Shown: one piece after another, positions 37,191 through 45,840 of the stretch | How positions within the stretch are numbered: position 1 is the first letter of the stretch | Layout of the letters: the number at the start of each line of letters is the position of its first letter | Source of the DNA: Salinigranum salinum | GTDB taxonomy: Archaea; Halobacteriota; Halobacteria; Halobacteriales; Haloferacaceae | Length of the DNA stretch: 64,000 bases | Assembly: GCF_009176545.1 (NCBI RefSeq) | Contig: NZ_VTOJ01000001.1 | Span: 1,798,001 to 1,862,000, forward strand | Direction of reading: 5' to 3' | Made by a program: the position numbers and the translations under genes | Notes under the pieces: generated by a model | What the model was told of the DNA's origin: nothing | What the model saw: the letters and a program-made list of their open reading frames with translations, nothing else | The model's database searches: none

Positions 37191-38857
37191 GTGACGGCCC
37201 TCCAGAGCAGGTCGGCGCTGTTCGACGCGCCGTCGAGCATCAGGCGCGTGACGGCGTCGACGCCGCCGAGATCCGCCGCGAACAGCGGCAGGACGTAGGC
37301 GACGAACAGCAGGCTGGCGACGATGCTTCCGACGTTGGTCATCGCGACGACCATGATGAGTTTGAACAGGGGGACGTCGAACATGTCGGAGACGATGGCT
37401 CCGATGGCTCTCTCCTCGTCCGAGAGGAGGTCGTTGAGTCGGCCGATGTCGGTCACGTTCACGGGTGTGTGCCGCAGCTCCATGTAGCCGGTGAACCAGC
37501 CCGGCGCGAGCAGCGGGTTGACCGAAGTGAGCCACGCGACCGCCCCGCCGACGAGCGCCGAGAGCCACCGTGCACCCGCGGCCCGGGCGAACGCCGCGGC
37601 GAAGACGCCGTTGATGACGAACCACGCGGCGAACACCCGCAGCAGGAAGCCGTTACGGACGCCGGCCATCGCCAGCAGGACGAAGAAGCCGACGAACACG
37701 ACCGTGAGCCCCACGCCGACGATCTTCCCCCACGGGATCCCCCGCGTGGAGGGCTGGCCGACGAGCGACTCCATCGGCGGGAGCGTCTCCGGGTTCGCGA
37801 GGTACGACTCGATGCCGGCGCGGTGGCCGGCCCCGACGACGGCGACGACGTGCGCCCCCTGCTGTCGGAGCGCGACCAGCTGGTGGGCGATGTACGCGTC
37901 GCGTTCGTCGATGAGCGCCTCCGCGCCCCCCGGCGAGAAGGCGCGGAACTCCTCCATCATGACGCTCACCACGTCGGCGTCGGTGAGGTCCTCGATGTCG
38001 AACTCCTCGACCTCGTCGTACGTACCGAACCCCAGTCGATGGGCGACGAGGCCGCCGAACCCGCCGACGGTGACGCCGAGGCCGATCCCGATCGCGAGGC
38101 TCCCGACGGCCCGGACGAGGAACGGGCTCATGCGGTCGACCAGCGGGGCGGCGAGACCGAGGCCGACGCCGGCGACGAGGCCGACCGCGAGGCCGCCGCC
38201 GACCGCGAGATACAGGTCGTCGTCGCCGTCGAGCGAACCCGCCGCGAGCGTCCGGAGCACGAGGCCGGTCGCGACGGCGAGGACGACCCCGCCCGTCACC
38301 CGACCGAGGACGAAGGGGGTGACGCCGACGCTCCCCCCGAACAGCCCGACGACGGGGCCGACGAGGACGCCGACGAGGATGCCGAGGACCAGCCCGACGG
38401 CGCGGGCGTCCGAGACGCCGAAGACGAGTCCGCCGGCCATCCGGAGCTTCTCGACGACGGACATCCGCGCCCAGAACCGCTGGATGGTTGTCTGGATGTC
38501 GCGGTCGACGAGCGCGACGTCGATCTCCGACTCTTCGGCGGTCTCGACCGCGGCGAGCATGTCCGCGCCCGGCGAGATGTCGAACTTCTCGCCCAGCTGT
38601 GCCTGCACGTACGAGAGCATCCAGTAGGCGATGAACTGGAAGACGGTGTTTCCCTTGAGGAGGTCGCCGGGCTCGATGTCGTCCGGGGTGCCGCCTTTCA
38701 GCTGACGGTAGCGCCCCTCGTCGAGTTCGACGGCCACGACGTCGGGGCGCTCGCGTCGGATGGTCTCCTCGACTTCGGCCACGCTGTCCGCGGAGACGTG
38801 TGCGGTGCCGACGACTTGCACGCGTCCCTGCGGCGACGGGGCCGCGTCCTGACTCAT
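37187..38857 (-). CDS. TraB-family membrane protein
   Basis: A 556-residue protein of the TraB (pheromone shutdown) superfamily. Its core motifs are GTAHVS near the start, VAVELDEGRY, ERDAYIAHQL and VVGAGHRAGI, grouped into a predicted GxxH / E / RD / GxGH fold of the type seen in TraB and TIKI proteases. A membrane insert of about 110 residues (about 165-280, Gly/Val-rich, about four helices) sits inside the core, and the C-terminal half has about six more membrane helices. ATG 38857 is taken as the start. It is the first gene of an operon with the overlapping M50 protease. Function unknown; a metal-dependent peptidase is inferred. Confidence 0.8.
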   Translation of the reverse strand: MSQDAAPSPQGRVQVVGTAHVSADSVAEVEETIRRERPDVVAVELDEGRYRQLKGGTPDDIEPGDLLKGNTVFQFIAYWMLSYVQAQLGEKFDISPGADMLAAVETAEESEIDVALVDRDIQTTIQRFWARMSVVEKLRMAGGLVFGVSDARAVGLVLGILVGVLVGPVVGLFGGSVGVTPFVLGRVTGGVVLAVATGLVLRTLAAGSLDGDDDLYLAVGGGLAVGLVAGVGLGLAAPLVDRMSPFLVRAVGSLAIGIGLGVTVGGFGGLVAHRLGFGTYDEVEEFDIEDLTDADVVSVMMEEFRAFSPGGAEALIDERDAYIAHQLVALRQQGAHVVAVVGAGHRAGIESYLANPETLPPMESLVGQPSTRGIPWGKIVGVGLTVVFVGFFVLLAMAGVRNGFLLRVFAAWFVINGVFAAAFARAAGARWLSALVGGAVAWLTSVNPLLAPGWFTGYMELRHTPVNVTDIGRLNDLLSDEERAIGAIVSDMFDVPLFKLIMVVAMTNVGSIVASLLFVAYVLPLFAADLGGVDAVTRLMLDGASNSADLLWRAVT

Positions 38858-39021
38858 TGCCGGGTTTTTCCGGTGGCCCCTCATACGCTTGTCGGTGCGC
38901 GTGAGAACGTGTCGCGTGCCACGGGTGCACTCGGCGGCGAGAGCGGTCGGGATCCCGCCCTCGTCCGCGCCAACGACGTCGACGTGGCTGCTGGCATCCG
39001 GAGACTCCCGGGACGGCAACC

Positions 39022-39029
39022 CCTATAAC
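39022..39029 (+). promoter_or_regulatory. TATA box of glycerate 2-kinase gene
   Basis: CCTATAAC centred 26 bp before ATG 39052 supports a leaderless transcript. Confidence 0.55.
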
Positions 39030-39051
39030 GCGCCCGGACGACCCCGGCGGT

Positions 39052-40434
39052 ATGAATCTCGACGCACACGCGCCGACCGCGCGACACGAGACAGCCCTCG
39101 CCTGCGTCCGGGCCGGTATCGAGGCCGCCCACCCCGAGCGCGTCCTCGAATCGGCGGTCTCGATCGTCGACGCGGGCGGGAGCGGCGGGACCGGCGGCGG
39201 GGAGAGGACAGGCGGCGAACGCCTCCGCGTCGCCGACGCCGACTACGGCCTGACCGCCTTCGATCGCGTGGTCGTCGTCGGCGGGGGGAAGGCCGCCGCC
39301 GGCGTCGCCGAAGCGCTCGAACGCGTGCTCGGCGACCGCATCGACGCCGGCGCGGTCGTCACCTACGACCCGGGGACGGGCGACCGCATCGACCACCTGC
39401 CGGGCTCGCACCCGGTCCCCTCCGAGGAGGGCGTCGAGAGCACCCGACGCGTCGTCGACCTCCTCGCGGGAGCCGACGACCGGACGCTCGTCCTCGCGGT
39501 CGTCACCGGCGGGGCGAGCGCGCTGTTGCCCGCGCCGGCCGAGGGAATCGCGCTCGCGGACCTCCAGCAGACCACCGAGGCGCTCCTCGACAGCGGCGCG
39601 GACATCGGCGAGATCAACGCCGTCCGCAAACACCTCTCCACGCTGAAAGGCGGGGGCCTCGCGCGCGCTGCCGCACCCGCGACGATCGTCTCGCTCGTCT
39701 TCTCCGACGTCGTCGGCAACGATCTGGGCGTCATCGCGTCGGGTCCGACAGTCCCGGACGAGACCACGTACGCCGACGCGCTCGCGGTGCTCGACCGGTA
39801 CGACCTCACGGTCCCCGAGTCGGTGCGCGAGCGACTGGAACGCGGTGACGCCGGCGAGGTCGCCGAGACGCCGAAAGCCGGCGACCCGATCTTCGACCGG
39901 GTCGACAACCACGTGCTCGCCGACGGCTTCACCGCGCTGGACGCGGCCAGGATCGTGGCCGAGGAACGGGGGTACGGGACGTGTGTGCTCTCCTCGCGAA
40001 TCCGCGGTGAGGCACGCGAGGCGGCCAAGAGTCACGTCGCCGTCGGCGAGGAGGCGCTCGCGACGGGCAACCCCGTCTCCCCACCGGCGGTGGTGCTCTC
40101 GGGCGGCGAGACGACGGTCACCGTCCGCGGCGACGGCGACGGCGGCCCCAACCTCGAGTACGCGCTCGCGGCGGCCCTCGAACTCGACCGGGTGGCGGGC
40201 CACGCCGTGCTCGCGAGCGTCGACACCGACGGCAAGGACGGGGGAACGGACGCCGCGGGGGCCGTCGTCGACGAGACCACCCTCGAGAGACGCGAGGACC
40301 GGGCGGCGGCACGCGACGCGCTAGCGCGCAACGACGCCCTCCCGGCGCTCGACGACCACGACTGTCTGATCCGGACGGGGCCGACCGGGACGAACGTCAA
40401 CGACCTGCGGGTGCTGGTGGTCGACGGGAACTGA
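39052..40434 (+). CDS. Glycerate 2-kinase (GCK / MOFRL family)
   Basis: A 460-residue cytosolic kinase phosphorylating D-glycerate to 2-phosphoglycerate. The N-terminal DUF4147 domain (about 20-260) contains VVVVGGGKAA, VVTYDPGTGDR, VTGGASALLPAPAEGI and KHLSTLKGGGLA. The C-terminal MOFRL domain (about 345-455) has LSGGETTVTVRG, GPNLEYALAAAL and DTDGKDGGTDAAGAVVD. A Gly-rich insert (GGSGGTGGGERTGGE) near residue 45 is unusual. In haloarchaea the enzyme serves the non-phosphorylated or semi-phosphorylated sugar pathways. It is transcribed alone. Confidence 0.9.
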   Translation: MNLDAHAPTARHETALACVRAGIEAAHPERVLESAVSIVDAGGSGGTGGGERTGGERLRVADADYGLTAFDRVVVVGGGKAAAGVAEALERVLGDRIDAGAVVTYDPGTGDRIDHLPGSHPVPSEEGVESTRRVVDLLAGADDRTLVLAVVTGGASALLPAPAEGIALADLQQTTEALLDSGADIGEINAVRKHLSTLKGGGLARAAAPATIVSLVFSDVVGNDLGVIASGPTVPDETTYADALAVLDRYDLTVPESVRERLERGDAGEVAETPKAGDPIFDRVDNHVLADGFTALDAARIVAEERGYGTCVLSSRIRGEAREAAKSHVAVGEEALATGNPVSPPAVVLSGGETTVTVRGDGDGGPNLEYALAAALELDRVAGHAVLASVDTDGKDGGTDAAGAVVDETTLERREDRAAARDALARNDALPALDDHDCLIRTGPTGTNVNDLRVLVVDGN

Positions 40435-40502
40435 GTGGCTGGCGGCGAGCGTTCGCTCCCGACGTCGGGGGACGGAGCCGCCATTGCCGCGGTACGGAAC
40501 CG

Positions 40503-40637
40503 TCACTTCCGCGGGGCGGAGAACGCCCGATCGCACGCGTCACAGCCGTAGACGGCGTCGCGGCCGCGGTTGCGCTTCTGCTCGGTCCGCACGCTGCCGC
40601 AGTACGGACAGATCAGACCGTCGTCTCGCAGTATCAT
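40503..40637 (-). CDS. Small CPxCG-type zinc-finger protein (44 residues)
   Basis: A 44-residue protein with two Cys pairs: CPYCGS near residue 10 and CDACDRAF near 32, forming one zinc ribbon. The middle is strongly basic (EQKRNRGRD). Haloarchaea encode many such zinc-finger micro-proteins. ATG 40637 was chosen because upstream residues have no conservation-like character. A TATA-like GTTACATACC (about 40672-40681, minus strand) lies about 38 bp upstream. RNA or DNA binding is likely but not demonstrated. Confidence 0.65.
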   Translation of the reverse strand: MILRDDGLICPYCGSVRTEQKRNRGRDAVYGCDACDRAFSAPRK

Positions 40638-40842
40638 CGGAAGCGTCCGGTCGACCGGGAGGGACTCGACCGGTATGTAACTACGGATATTCCGCGACGA
40701 GAGGCAATCCCGACTCAGTATACGTCGCGGGGACCGACACCGCAGCGACGGGGCGACCCCCGACGGGGGAGTCGACCGGGCGGTCGGTTCCGGCCCCCCG
40801 GACGACCAACAAGGCTGTACCCCTCCGCGACGAACAGGGCGC

Positions 40843-41469
40843 ATGGCTCGGCTGTTGCCCTCCCGTTCCGACGCGACCGCGGCCGACGACGCCACCCCGC
40901 GGGTGATCGGTCTCGACTCCGACGACGCCGACGACCTCATCGGGGCGCTCTCCTCGGGGACCGCGCGTCGCATCCTCTCGACCCTCCACGAGGAGCCCGC
41001 GTCGGCGTCCGAGGTCGCCGACCGGGTCGACACCTCGCTGCAGAACGTCCAGTACCACCTGGGTCGGATGGACGGCGCCGGCCTCGTCGAGGTCGTCGAC
41101 ACCGTCTACTCCGAGAAGGGACGGGAGATGAAGCTGTACGCCCCGACCGACCGGCCGCTGGTCGTCGTCGCCGGGCGCGAGTCCGAGACGGAGGGGCTCC
41201 GGGCGGTGCTGAGCCGCCTCGTGGGGGCCGTCGGGGTGCTCGCGCTGGTGAGCGTGCTCGTCCAGTTGCTCTTCGGCGGGGCTTCGACCGGGGCCGGAGG
41301 TGCGGCGAGCGCTGACGGCGCAGAGGCCGTCCGCGTCACCGCCGAGGCGACCGCGACGAGCGCGGCGTCCGGGCTCCCGCCTGGGCTCGTCTTCTTCTGC
41401 GGGGGTCTGGCGGTGCTCGTCGTGGGGTTCGCAGTCTGGTACGTCCGGGCGCGTCGCGGCGAGGAGTAG
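40843..41469 (+). CDS. Membrane-anchored ArsR-type winged-helix regulator
   Basis: A 208-residue protein. Residues about 28-105 form an ArsR/MarR winged helix (LIGALSSGTARRILSTLHEE, ASEVADRVDTSLQNVQYHLGRM, then a wing EKGREMKLYAP). Two hydrophobic segments follow: about 125-147 (LVGAVGVLALVSVLVQLLFGG) and about 183-201 (LVFFCGGLAVLVVGFAVWYV). The region between them is Ala/Ser-rich and probably faces outside. Such an HTH-plus-membrane layout suggests a surface signal passed to DNA. DUF151 follows 31 bp downstream but has its own TATA box. Confidence 0.8.
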   Translation: MARLLPSRSDATAADDATPRVIGLDSDDADDLIGALSSGTARRILSTLHEEPASASEVADRVDTSLQNVQYHLGRMDGAGLVEVVDTVYSEKGREMKLYAPTDRPLVVVAGRESETEGLRAVLSRLVGAVGVLALVSVLVQLLFGGASTGAGGAASADGAEAVRVTAEATATSAASGLPPGLVFFCGGLAVLVVGFAVWYVRARRGEE

Positions 41470-41477
41470 CTATTCAT
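41469..41477 (+). promoter_or_regulatory. TATA-like element before the DUF151 gene
   Basis: GCTATTCAT is centred 28 bp before ATG 41501 and overlaps the stop codon of the HTH gene. Confidence 0.45.
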
Positions 41478-41500
41478 ACCTACACGTCAAAGGAAGCGAT

Positions 41501-41959
41501 ATGAACCACGAGGCCGAGGTGCGGGGGATCGGCGTCGGGATGAGCGACGACGGCTCGAACGTGCCGGCGGTCATCCTCTCCGCGCGCGAGGAGTACCTGC
41601 CGATCGTCATCACGACGGATCAGGCGCAGGCGATCCAGCTCGCACTCTCGGGCGAACCGTTCGAGCGACCCCTCACCCACGACCTCCTCGTGGACATGGT
41701 GACGGAGTTCGGCGGCGCGATCGACTCCGTCCGCATCGACGACCTCGCCGACGGGACGTTCTACGCGAAGGTCGACGCCGAACAGTACAACGACGGCGAG
41801 CCACGCAAGTTCGTCTTCGACGCCCGCCCCTCCGACGCCGTCGCGCTCTCGGTCCGCGTCGACTGTCCCATCTACATCTCCGACGCCGTGCTCGACCTGG
41901 CCGGCCAGCCCCCGTCGCGCTTCGACGTCGAGGACGACGAGGACGACTTCGCCCGCTGA
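41501..41959 (+). CDS. Bifunctional nuclease family protein (DUF151)
   Basis: A 152-residue protein of the DUF151 / bifunctional nuclease family. The family core is seen in VPAVILSAREEYLPIVITTDQAQAI, then PLTHDLLVDMVTEFGG and DARPSDAVALSVRVDCPIYIS (residues about 105-128), with the ARPSDA(V/I)AL motif diagnostic. Plant and bacterial members act as nucleases; archaeal function is untested. The acidic tail DVEDDEDDFAR is usual for haloarchaea. Confidence 0.85.
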   Translation: MNHEAEVRGIGVGMSDDGSNVPAVILSAREEYLPIVITTDQAQAIQLALSGEPFERPLTHDLLVDMVTEFGGAIDSVRIDDLADGTFYAKVDAEQYNDGEPRKFVFDARPSDAVALSVRVDCPIYISDAVLDLAGQPPSRFDVEDDEDDFAR

Positions 41960-42132
41960 ACGCGTGGTCGGCGCTGCGCTCTTTCCGACCTGTGGCACCG
42001 AACTCGACCAGCGTCACGTCGACGGGCACGACCGCGAGGTCGACCACGCCCGACAACCGGCCTCTCGCTGAGCCGACCCGTGGAGGCGTGTGAGGCTCAC
42101 GTTTCAAGACCGGGGCGAACTTCGCCTCGCAC

Positions 42133-42618
42133 ATGGCCGACGAAACGGCGACGCTGGCGGAGTCGCACACCGAGATGACCGAGTACCTGCTCCCGAACGA
42201 TACGAACAACCTCGGACGGGCGCTCGGGGGGGCCGTGCTCCACTGGATGGACATCTGCGGTGCGATCGCGGCGATGCGCTTCTCGAACCGGCAGGTGGTC
42301 ACCGCGTCGATGGACCACGTCGACTTCATCTCGCCGATCGATCTCGGTGAGGTCGTCGTGATCGAGGGCTACGTCTTCAACGTCGGACGCACCAGCATCG
42401 ACGTGAAGGTCGACGTCCGGGCGGAGAACCCCCGGACGGACGACGAGCGGGAGACGACCACCTCCTTCTTCACCTTCGTGGCACTCGACGACGACGGGAC
42501 ACCGACGGCGGTGCCGCGACTGGCCTGTCCGACCGACACCGAACGCGACCGCCGTGCGGAGGCGATCGCCGAACGACAGGCACAGCTGGAAGCCGTCGTC
42601 GAACGGATGGACGGCTGA
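42133..42618 (+). CDS. Acyl-CoA thioesterase (hotdog fold)
   Basis: A 161-residue hotdog protein related to YciA/BACH-type acyl-CoA hydrolases. The active region reads NDTNNLGRALGGAVLHWMD (residues about 22-40), with the Asn and Asp of the family's catalytic pair, followed by VVTASMDHVDFISPIDLGEVV. It probably hydrolyses acyl-CoA to free acid and CoA in the cytosol. Start ATG 42133 gives the standard length. Neighbours give no pathway. Confidence 0.88.
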   Translation: MADETATLAESHTEMTEYLLPNDTNNLGRALGGAVLHWMDICGAIAAMRFSNRQVVTASMDHVDFISPIDLGEVVVIEGYVFNVGRTSIDVKVDVRAENPRTDDERETTTSFFTFVALDDDGTPTAVPRLACPTDTERDRRAEAIAERQAQLEAVVERMDG

Positions 42619-42753
42619 GACGCCGGTGCCCACGGACGGGGCGGGTCTGGGCGGGAACCGACCGCGCTGTGCCGTCGTGGTGTCCGTCGCGCCACCGAGC
42701 TCGACCCGTTCGACGAGGAACACGCTTTACTGGCGTGCCACCGGACTCCACCT

Positions 42754-43206
42754 ATGCTCGACGTCCCCACGCCGGAACCGCCGACGCTGAACCAGGTCGA
42801 TCCCAACGAGTACGACGACGCAGAGGTCGGCGGCGACGACTACCACCGCGACGACCTCGAACGCTTCCTCCACGACGGCGCGTGGGCGGAGGCCTTCGCG
42901 GAGTGGGCCGAGACGAGCGACCTCTCGACGGAGGAGTGGGCCATCGTCGAGGAACTCGACCTCGTCTCGCACTTCGACTTCTTCTGGGACTCCTTCGCCG
43001 ACCGAGTCGGCTACCACGCGCCCGGCCTCCCCGAGGACTGGAAGGAGCGCGAGATCCACCCCGACCTGACCTCCTGGGGGCAGGTGTCGGGCATCAACGC
43101 CGGGCTCACGGAGCTGGGCCAGGTCGTCTGCGACGTGCTCAAGGACGAGTACGTCGACTGGGAGTCGGAGTACGAGGCACCCGACGATCTGCCGGACTTC
43201 TCGTGA
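42754..43206 (+). CDS. Conserved-type hypothetical protein of 150 residues
   Basis: A very acidic soluble protein (many Asp/Glu). It has a tail of Trp-rich segments (GAWAEAFAEWAETSD, HFDFFWDSFADRVGYHAPG) and no recognisable motif or membrane segment. I do not recognise the family. TATA-like GCTTTACT at about 42723-42730 is 27 bp before the ATG and supports a real, leaderless gene. Confidence 0.6.
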   Translation: MLDVPTPEPPTLNQVDPNEYDDAEVGGDDYHRDDLERFLHDGAWAEAFAEWAETSDLSTEEWAIVEELDLVSHFDFFWDSFADRVGYHAPGLPEDWKEREIHPDLTSWGQVSGINAGLTELGQVVCDVLKDEYVDWESEYEAPDDLPDFS

Positions 43207-43276
43207 CGACTCTGAACTCAGATCTGATACTTAACGCGGCACCGTTATATTCTCGGATAAGAGACTGTCGGTCGAG

Positions 43277-43549
43277 ATGGCTACTTCGGCATCGGCCGAC
43301 CGGACGACCGAACCGTTTCGAAGCCAGTTCACCGAGACGCTCGATTCGGCGACGTTTCCGATGCACGGGCCGGCCGACCTGCTGTCGGTCATGGCGAACG
43401 GACAGGACGTGTTCGTCGTCGGCGGCGTCGAACTGGTCGCGCTCGAACTGGCACTCGCCTGTGGGGACTACCTCTCGTTCCCCTACGAGTCAGGTGACGA
43501 CCTCGTCGAGGACGTCACGTCCGCGCTCCAGCAGACGTACCAGTCGTAG
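43277..43549 (+). CDS. Small MTH865-like protein (90 residues)
   Basis: A soluble 90-residue protein. Its middle, DSATFPMHGPADLLSVMANG, and the end, DYLSFPYESGDDLVEDVTSA, resemble in spacing the MTH865 fold family (FPIxSPEELMxALPNG ... FPFxSAEEV). The repeat of FP + acidic helix is visible at residues 27 and 68. The function of that family is unknown. GTTATATTC at 43244-43252 is 29 bp before the ATG. Family assignment is from memory of the pattern and is tentative. Confidence 0.6.
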   Translation: MATSASADRTTEPFRSQFTETLDSATFPMHGPADLLSVMANGQDVFVVGGVELVALELALACGDYLSFPYESGDDLVEDVTSALQQTYQS

Positions 43550-43622
43550 TTCGGCCAGCACCGAACCGACAGGTCGCGTCGAGTGAACAGAGCTTTCCTC
43601 CGGTCGTTCGAACGGCGGACTG

Positions 43623-44234
43623 ATGCGCCGCAGAGCCCTCCTTTCGACCGTCGCGTTCACCACCACCGCTGCCACCGCCGGCTGCCTCGGAGACGTCCGC
43701 CAGCGCCTCTCCGGTCCGATCCGGTTCGACCACGCGAGAGGTCGTATCCACGACGCCAGCCAGTCGTTCGTCCGTGGCGGCCTCGGTGGCTCCCCGACCG
43801 AAGACCAGTACGCCGCCTGGCTCTTCACGAGTGCTCCGTCGTCCGACGTCGCCGTGTTCACCGACGCACTGGGGTTGGAGACACGGCGGGAGTGGGACAA
43901 CGAGGTTCACAACGAGAACTACGACGCCGGATTCGTCCTCCTCGCACAGGTACGAACCGGGCGCGAGCACGCGAGGAGGCTCGGGCCGGTCCCGTACATC
44001 TGTGACCCGGCGTGGACCGGCTGGCGGCGGGCTCGCGTGCCGCTGTCACTCGATCCCGCGAACCTCGAGACGGACGAACTCGCCGGCGCCGACGGAGTGG
44101 TCGCGACGCTGGCCGCCTACGTGACTGCTCCCGAGGCCCCACGAGCGGCGACGGTCCCGTTCCTCTCGACAGGAGCGGACGCCTGTGAGGCGGCGAACGC
44201 GACGCTGACCGCCGAGTCGTGGTCGCCCCCGTAG
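43623..44234 (+). CDS. Secreted lipoprotein, paralogue of the protein at 46281
   Basis: A 203-residue protein with an RRR N-terminus (MRRRALLSTVAF) and the lipobox TAGC at residues 18-21, so it should be exported (Tat-like) and lipid-anchored outside. The rest has no known domain. It has a Trp-containing core GFVLLAQVRTG and TGWRRARVPLSL. It shares length, lipobox and core (VLLAxVR, xRVPL) with the lipoprotein gene 2.7 kb downstream, which implies duplication around the DUF4397 genes. Promoter not obvious. Confidence 0.65.
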   Translation: MRRRALLSTVAFTTTAATAGCLGDVRQRLSGPIRFDHARGRIHDASQSFVRGGLGGSPTEDQYAAWLFTSAPSSDVAVFTDALGLETRREWDNEVHNENYDAGFVLLAQVRTGREHARRLGPVPYICDPAWTGWRRARVPLSLDPANLETDELAGADGVVATLAAYVTAPEAPRAATVPFLSTGADACEAANATLTAESWSPP

Positions 44235-44368
44235 CGGACCACCGCGCGACGACTGTCCGGGCCCGTGACCGCAGACAGTGGTAGCACGACTCGTGCAATC
44301 ACGGTGATAGGTGGGTCGAATTTGGGAAAAGCCTCTTTTTTACATCGTCCTCCGTCGCGGTTGAGGAC

Positions 44369-45838
44369 ATGATAGACAAGTCACGCAGAGACGTGCTTCG
44401 GACGCTCGGGGGCGTCGCAGTGGTCGGCGGCCTCGCCGGCTGCTCGTCGAATCAGAATGGCTCCGGCGGATCGGCCGGCGGCGAGTCGACGGAGACGGCC
44501 ACGGCGACACCGACCGAGACGGAGACGGAGATGGAGACGGAAACCGAGACGGAGATGGCTGCCACGGCGATGCTCCGGGTGGCCCACCTGTCGCCCGACG
44601 CGCCCGCAGTCGACGTCTCGGTCGACGGGTCGGTCGTGCTCGAGGGCGTCTCGTTCGGCGCCGTCAGCGACTACCTTGAGGTGCCAGTCGGCACGCGAAC
44701 CGTGACCATCGCGGCCGCCGACGACCCCTCGACGGTCGCGTTCGAGGGCGACCTCGACGTCACGGAGGGCGCGTTCACCGTCGCCGCGGTCGGCGAACTG
44801 AGCGAGGACACGTTCGAACCGCTCGTGCTCGCGGACGACAACACCGTCCCCGCGGACGACACGGCCCGGGTTCGCGTCGTCCACGCCTCGCCCGACGCCC
44901 CCGCCGTCGACGTCACGGCGGGCGGAAACGCCCTGTTCGACGGCGTCTCCTACCAGGGGTCGGGCTACGCGGAGGTGCCCGCGGGCACCTACACCCTGAA
45001 CGTACGGGGCGACACGTCGTCGAACGACGGCGACAGCGTGGCCGCGTTCGACGTCGAACTGGTCGGCGGGACCGTCTACACCATCTTCGCCGCGGGCTAC
45101 CTCTCGCCGGACGACGAACCGGCGGGAACCGCGTTCCAGCCGATCGCCGCCGTCGACGCCGGTGCGGGCGGCGGTGGCATCGTCCAGGGCATGGGCGACG
45201 GCGGCATGGGCGAGATGAGCGAGGACGTCGCGCTCCGCGTGGCGCACCTCTCGCCTGACGCCCCGAACGTCGACGTGCTCGTCGACGGCTCCGCGGTGCT
45301 GGAGGACGTCCCCTTCGGCGCCGTCAGCGACTACCTCTCGCTGTTGTCCGGCTCGTACCAGGTGACGATCCAGGCCGCGGGCGACTCGTCGACGGTCGTG
45401 TTCGACCAGTCGCTCGACCTCCAGCCCGGTGCGTACACCGCCGCGGCGGTCGGCGAACTCGCCGAGGACGCCGAGAACGGCTTCGCGGTCCAGCTGCTGA
45501 CAGACGACACCTCGGCACCGGCGGACGACACCGCCCGGATCAGGCTCGTCCACGCCTCGCCCGACGCGCCCGCCGTCGACGTCACGGTCCAGTCGACGGG
45601 TGACGTCCTCGTCGACGGGGCGGCCTTCGGGGACGCGGCGACCGTCGAGGTCCCCGCCGGGTCGTACACCCTGGAGGTCCGTGGAGACACCGAGTCGAAC
45701 GACGGCGACGTGGTGTCGACGTTCGACGTGACGGTCGAGGGCGGGACGGCGTACACCGCGTTCGCGCAGGGGTACCTCTCGACGGACGACGAACCGGCCG
45801 ACGCCGGATTCGACCTCGCGGTCGTCACGGACAACTGA
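44369..45838 (+). CDS. Tat-exported lipoprotein with repeated DUF4397 domains
   Basis: A 489-residue surface protein. The twin-arginine signal SRRDVLRTLGGVAVVGG ends in lipobox LAGC (residue 25), followed by a Ser/Thr/Glu-rich linker (TETETEMETETETEM). Two DUF4397 modules follow (about 65-255 and 285-485), each made of two half-repeats starting RVAHLSPDAP or RVVHASPDAPAVDV. A Gly-rich linker GAGGGGIVQGMGDGGMGEM joins them. DUF4397 domains are beta-sandwich-like and common in bacterial and archaeal surface proteins; binding role unknown. A winged-helix gene starts 2 bp after the stop. Confidence 0.88.
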   Translation: MIDKSRRDVLRTLGGVAVVGGLAGCSSNQNGSGGSAGGESTETATATPTETETEMETETETEMAATAMLRVAHLSPDAPAVDVSVDGSVVLEGVSFGAVSDYLEVPVGTRTVTIAAADDPSTVAFEGDLDVTEGAFTVAAVGELSEDTFEPLVLADDNTVPADDTARVRVVHASPDAPAVDVTAGGNALFDGVSYQGSGYAEVPAGTYTLNVRGDTSSNDGDSVAAFDVELVGGTVYTIFAAGYLSPDDEPAGTAFQPIAAVDAGAGGGGIVQGMGDGGMGEMSEDVALRVAHLSPDAPNVDVLVDGSAVLEDVPFGAVSDYLSLLSGSYQVTIQAAGDSSTVVFDQSLDLQPGAYTAAAVGELAEDAENGFAVQLLTDDTSAPADDTARIRLVHASPDAPAVDVTVQSTGDVLVDGAAFGDAATVEVPAGSYTLEVRGDTESNDGDVVSTFDVTVEGGTAYTAFAQGYLSTDDEPADAGFDLAVVTDN

Positions 45839-45840
45839 CG

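Noticed and set aside
40503..41102. A 199-residue minus-strand ORF containing the zinc-finger micro-protein
   Set aside because: Only the last 44 residues have gene-like character; the upstream part overlaps the HTH gene on the other strand and has shadow composition.
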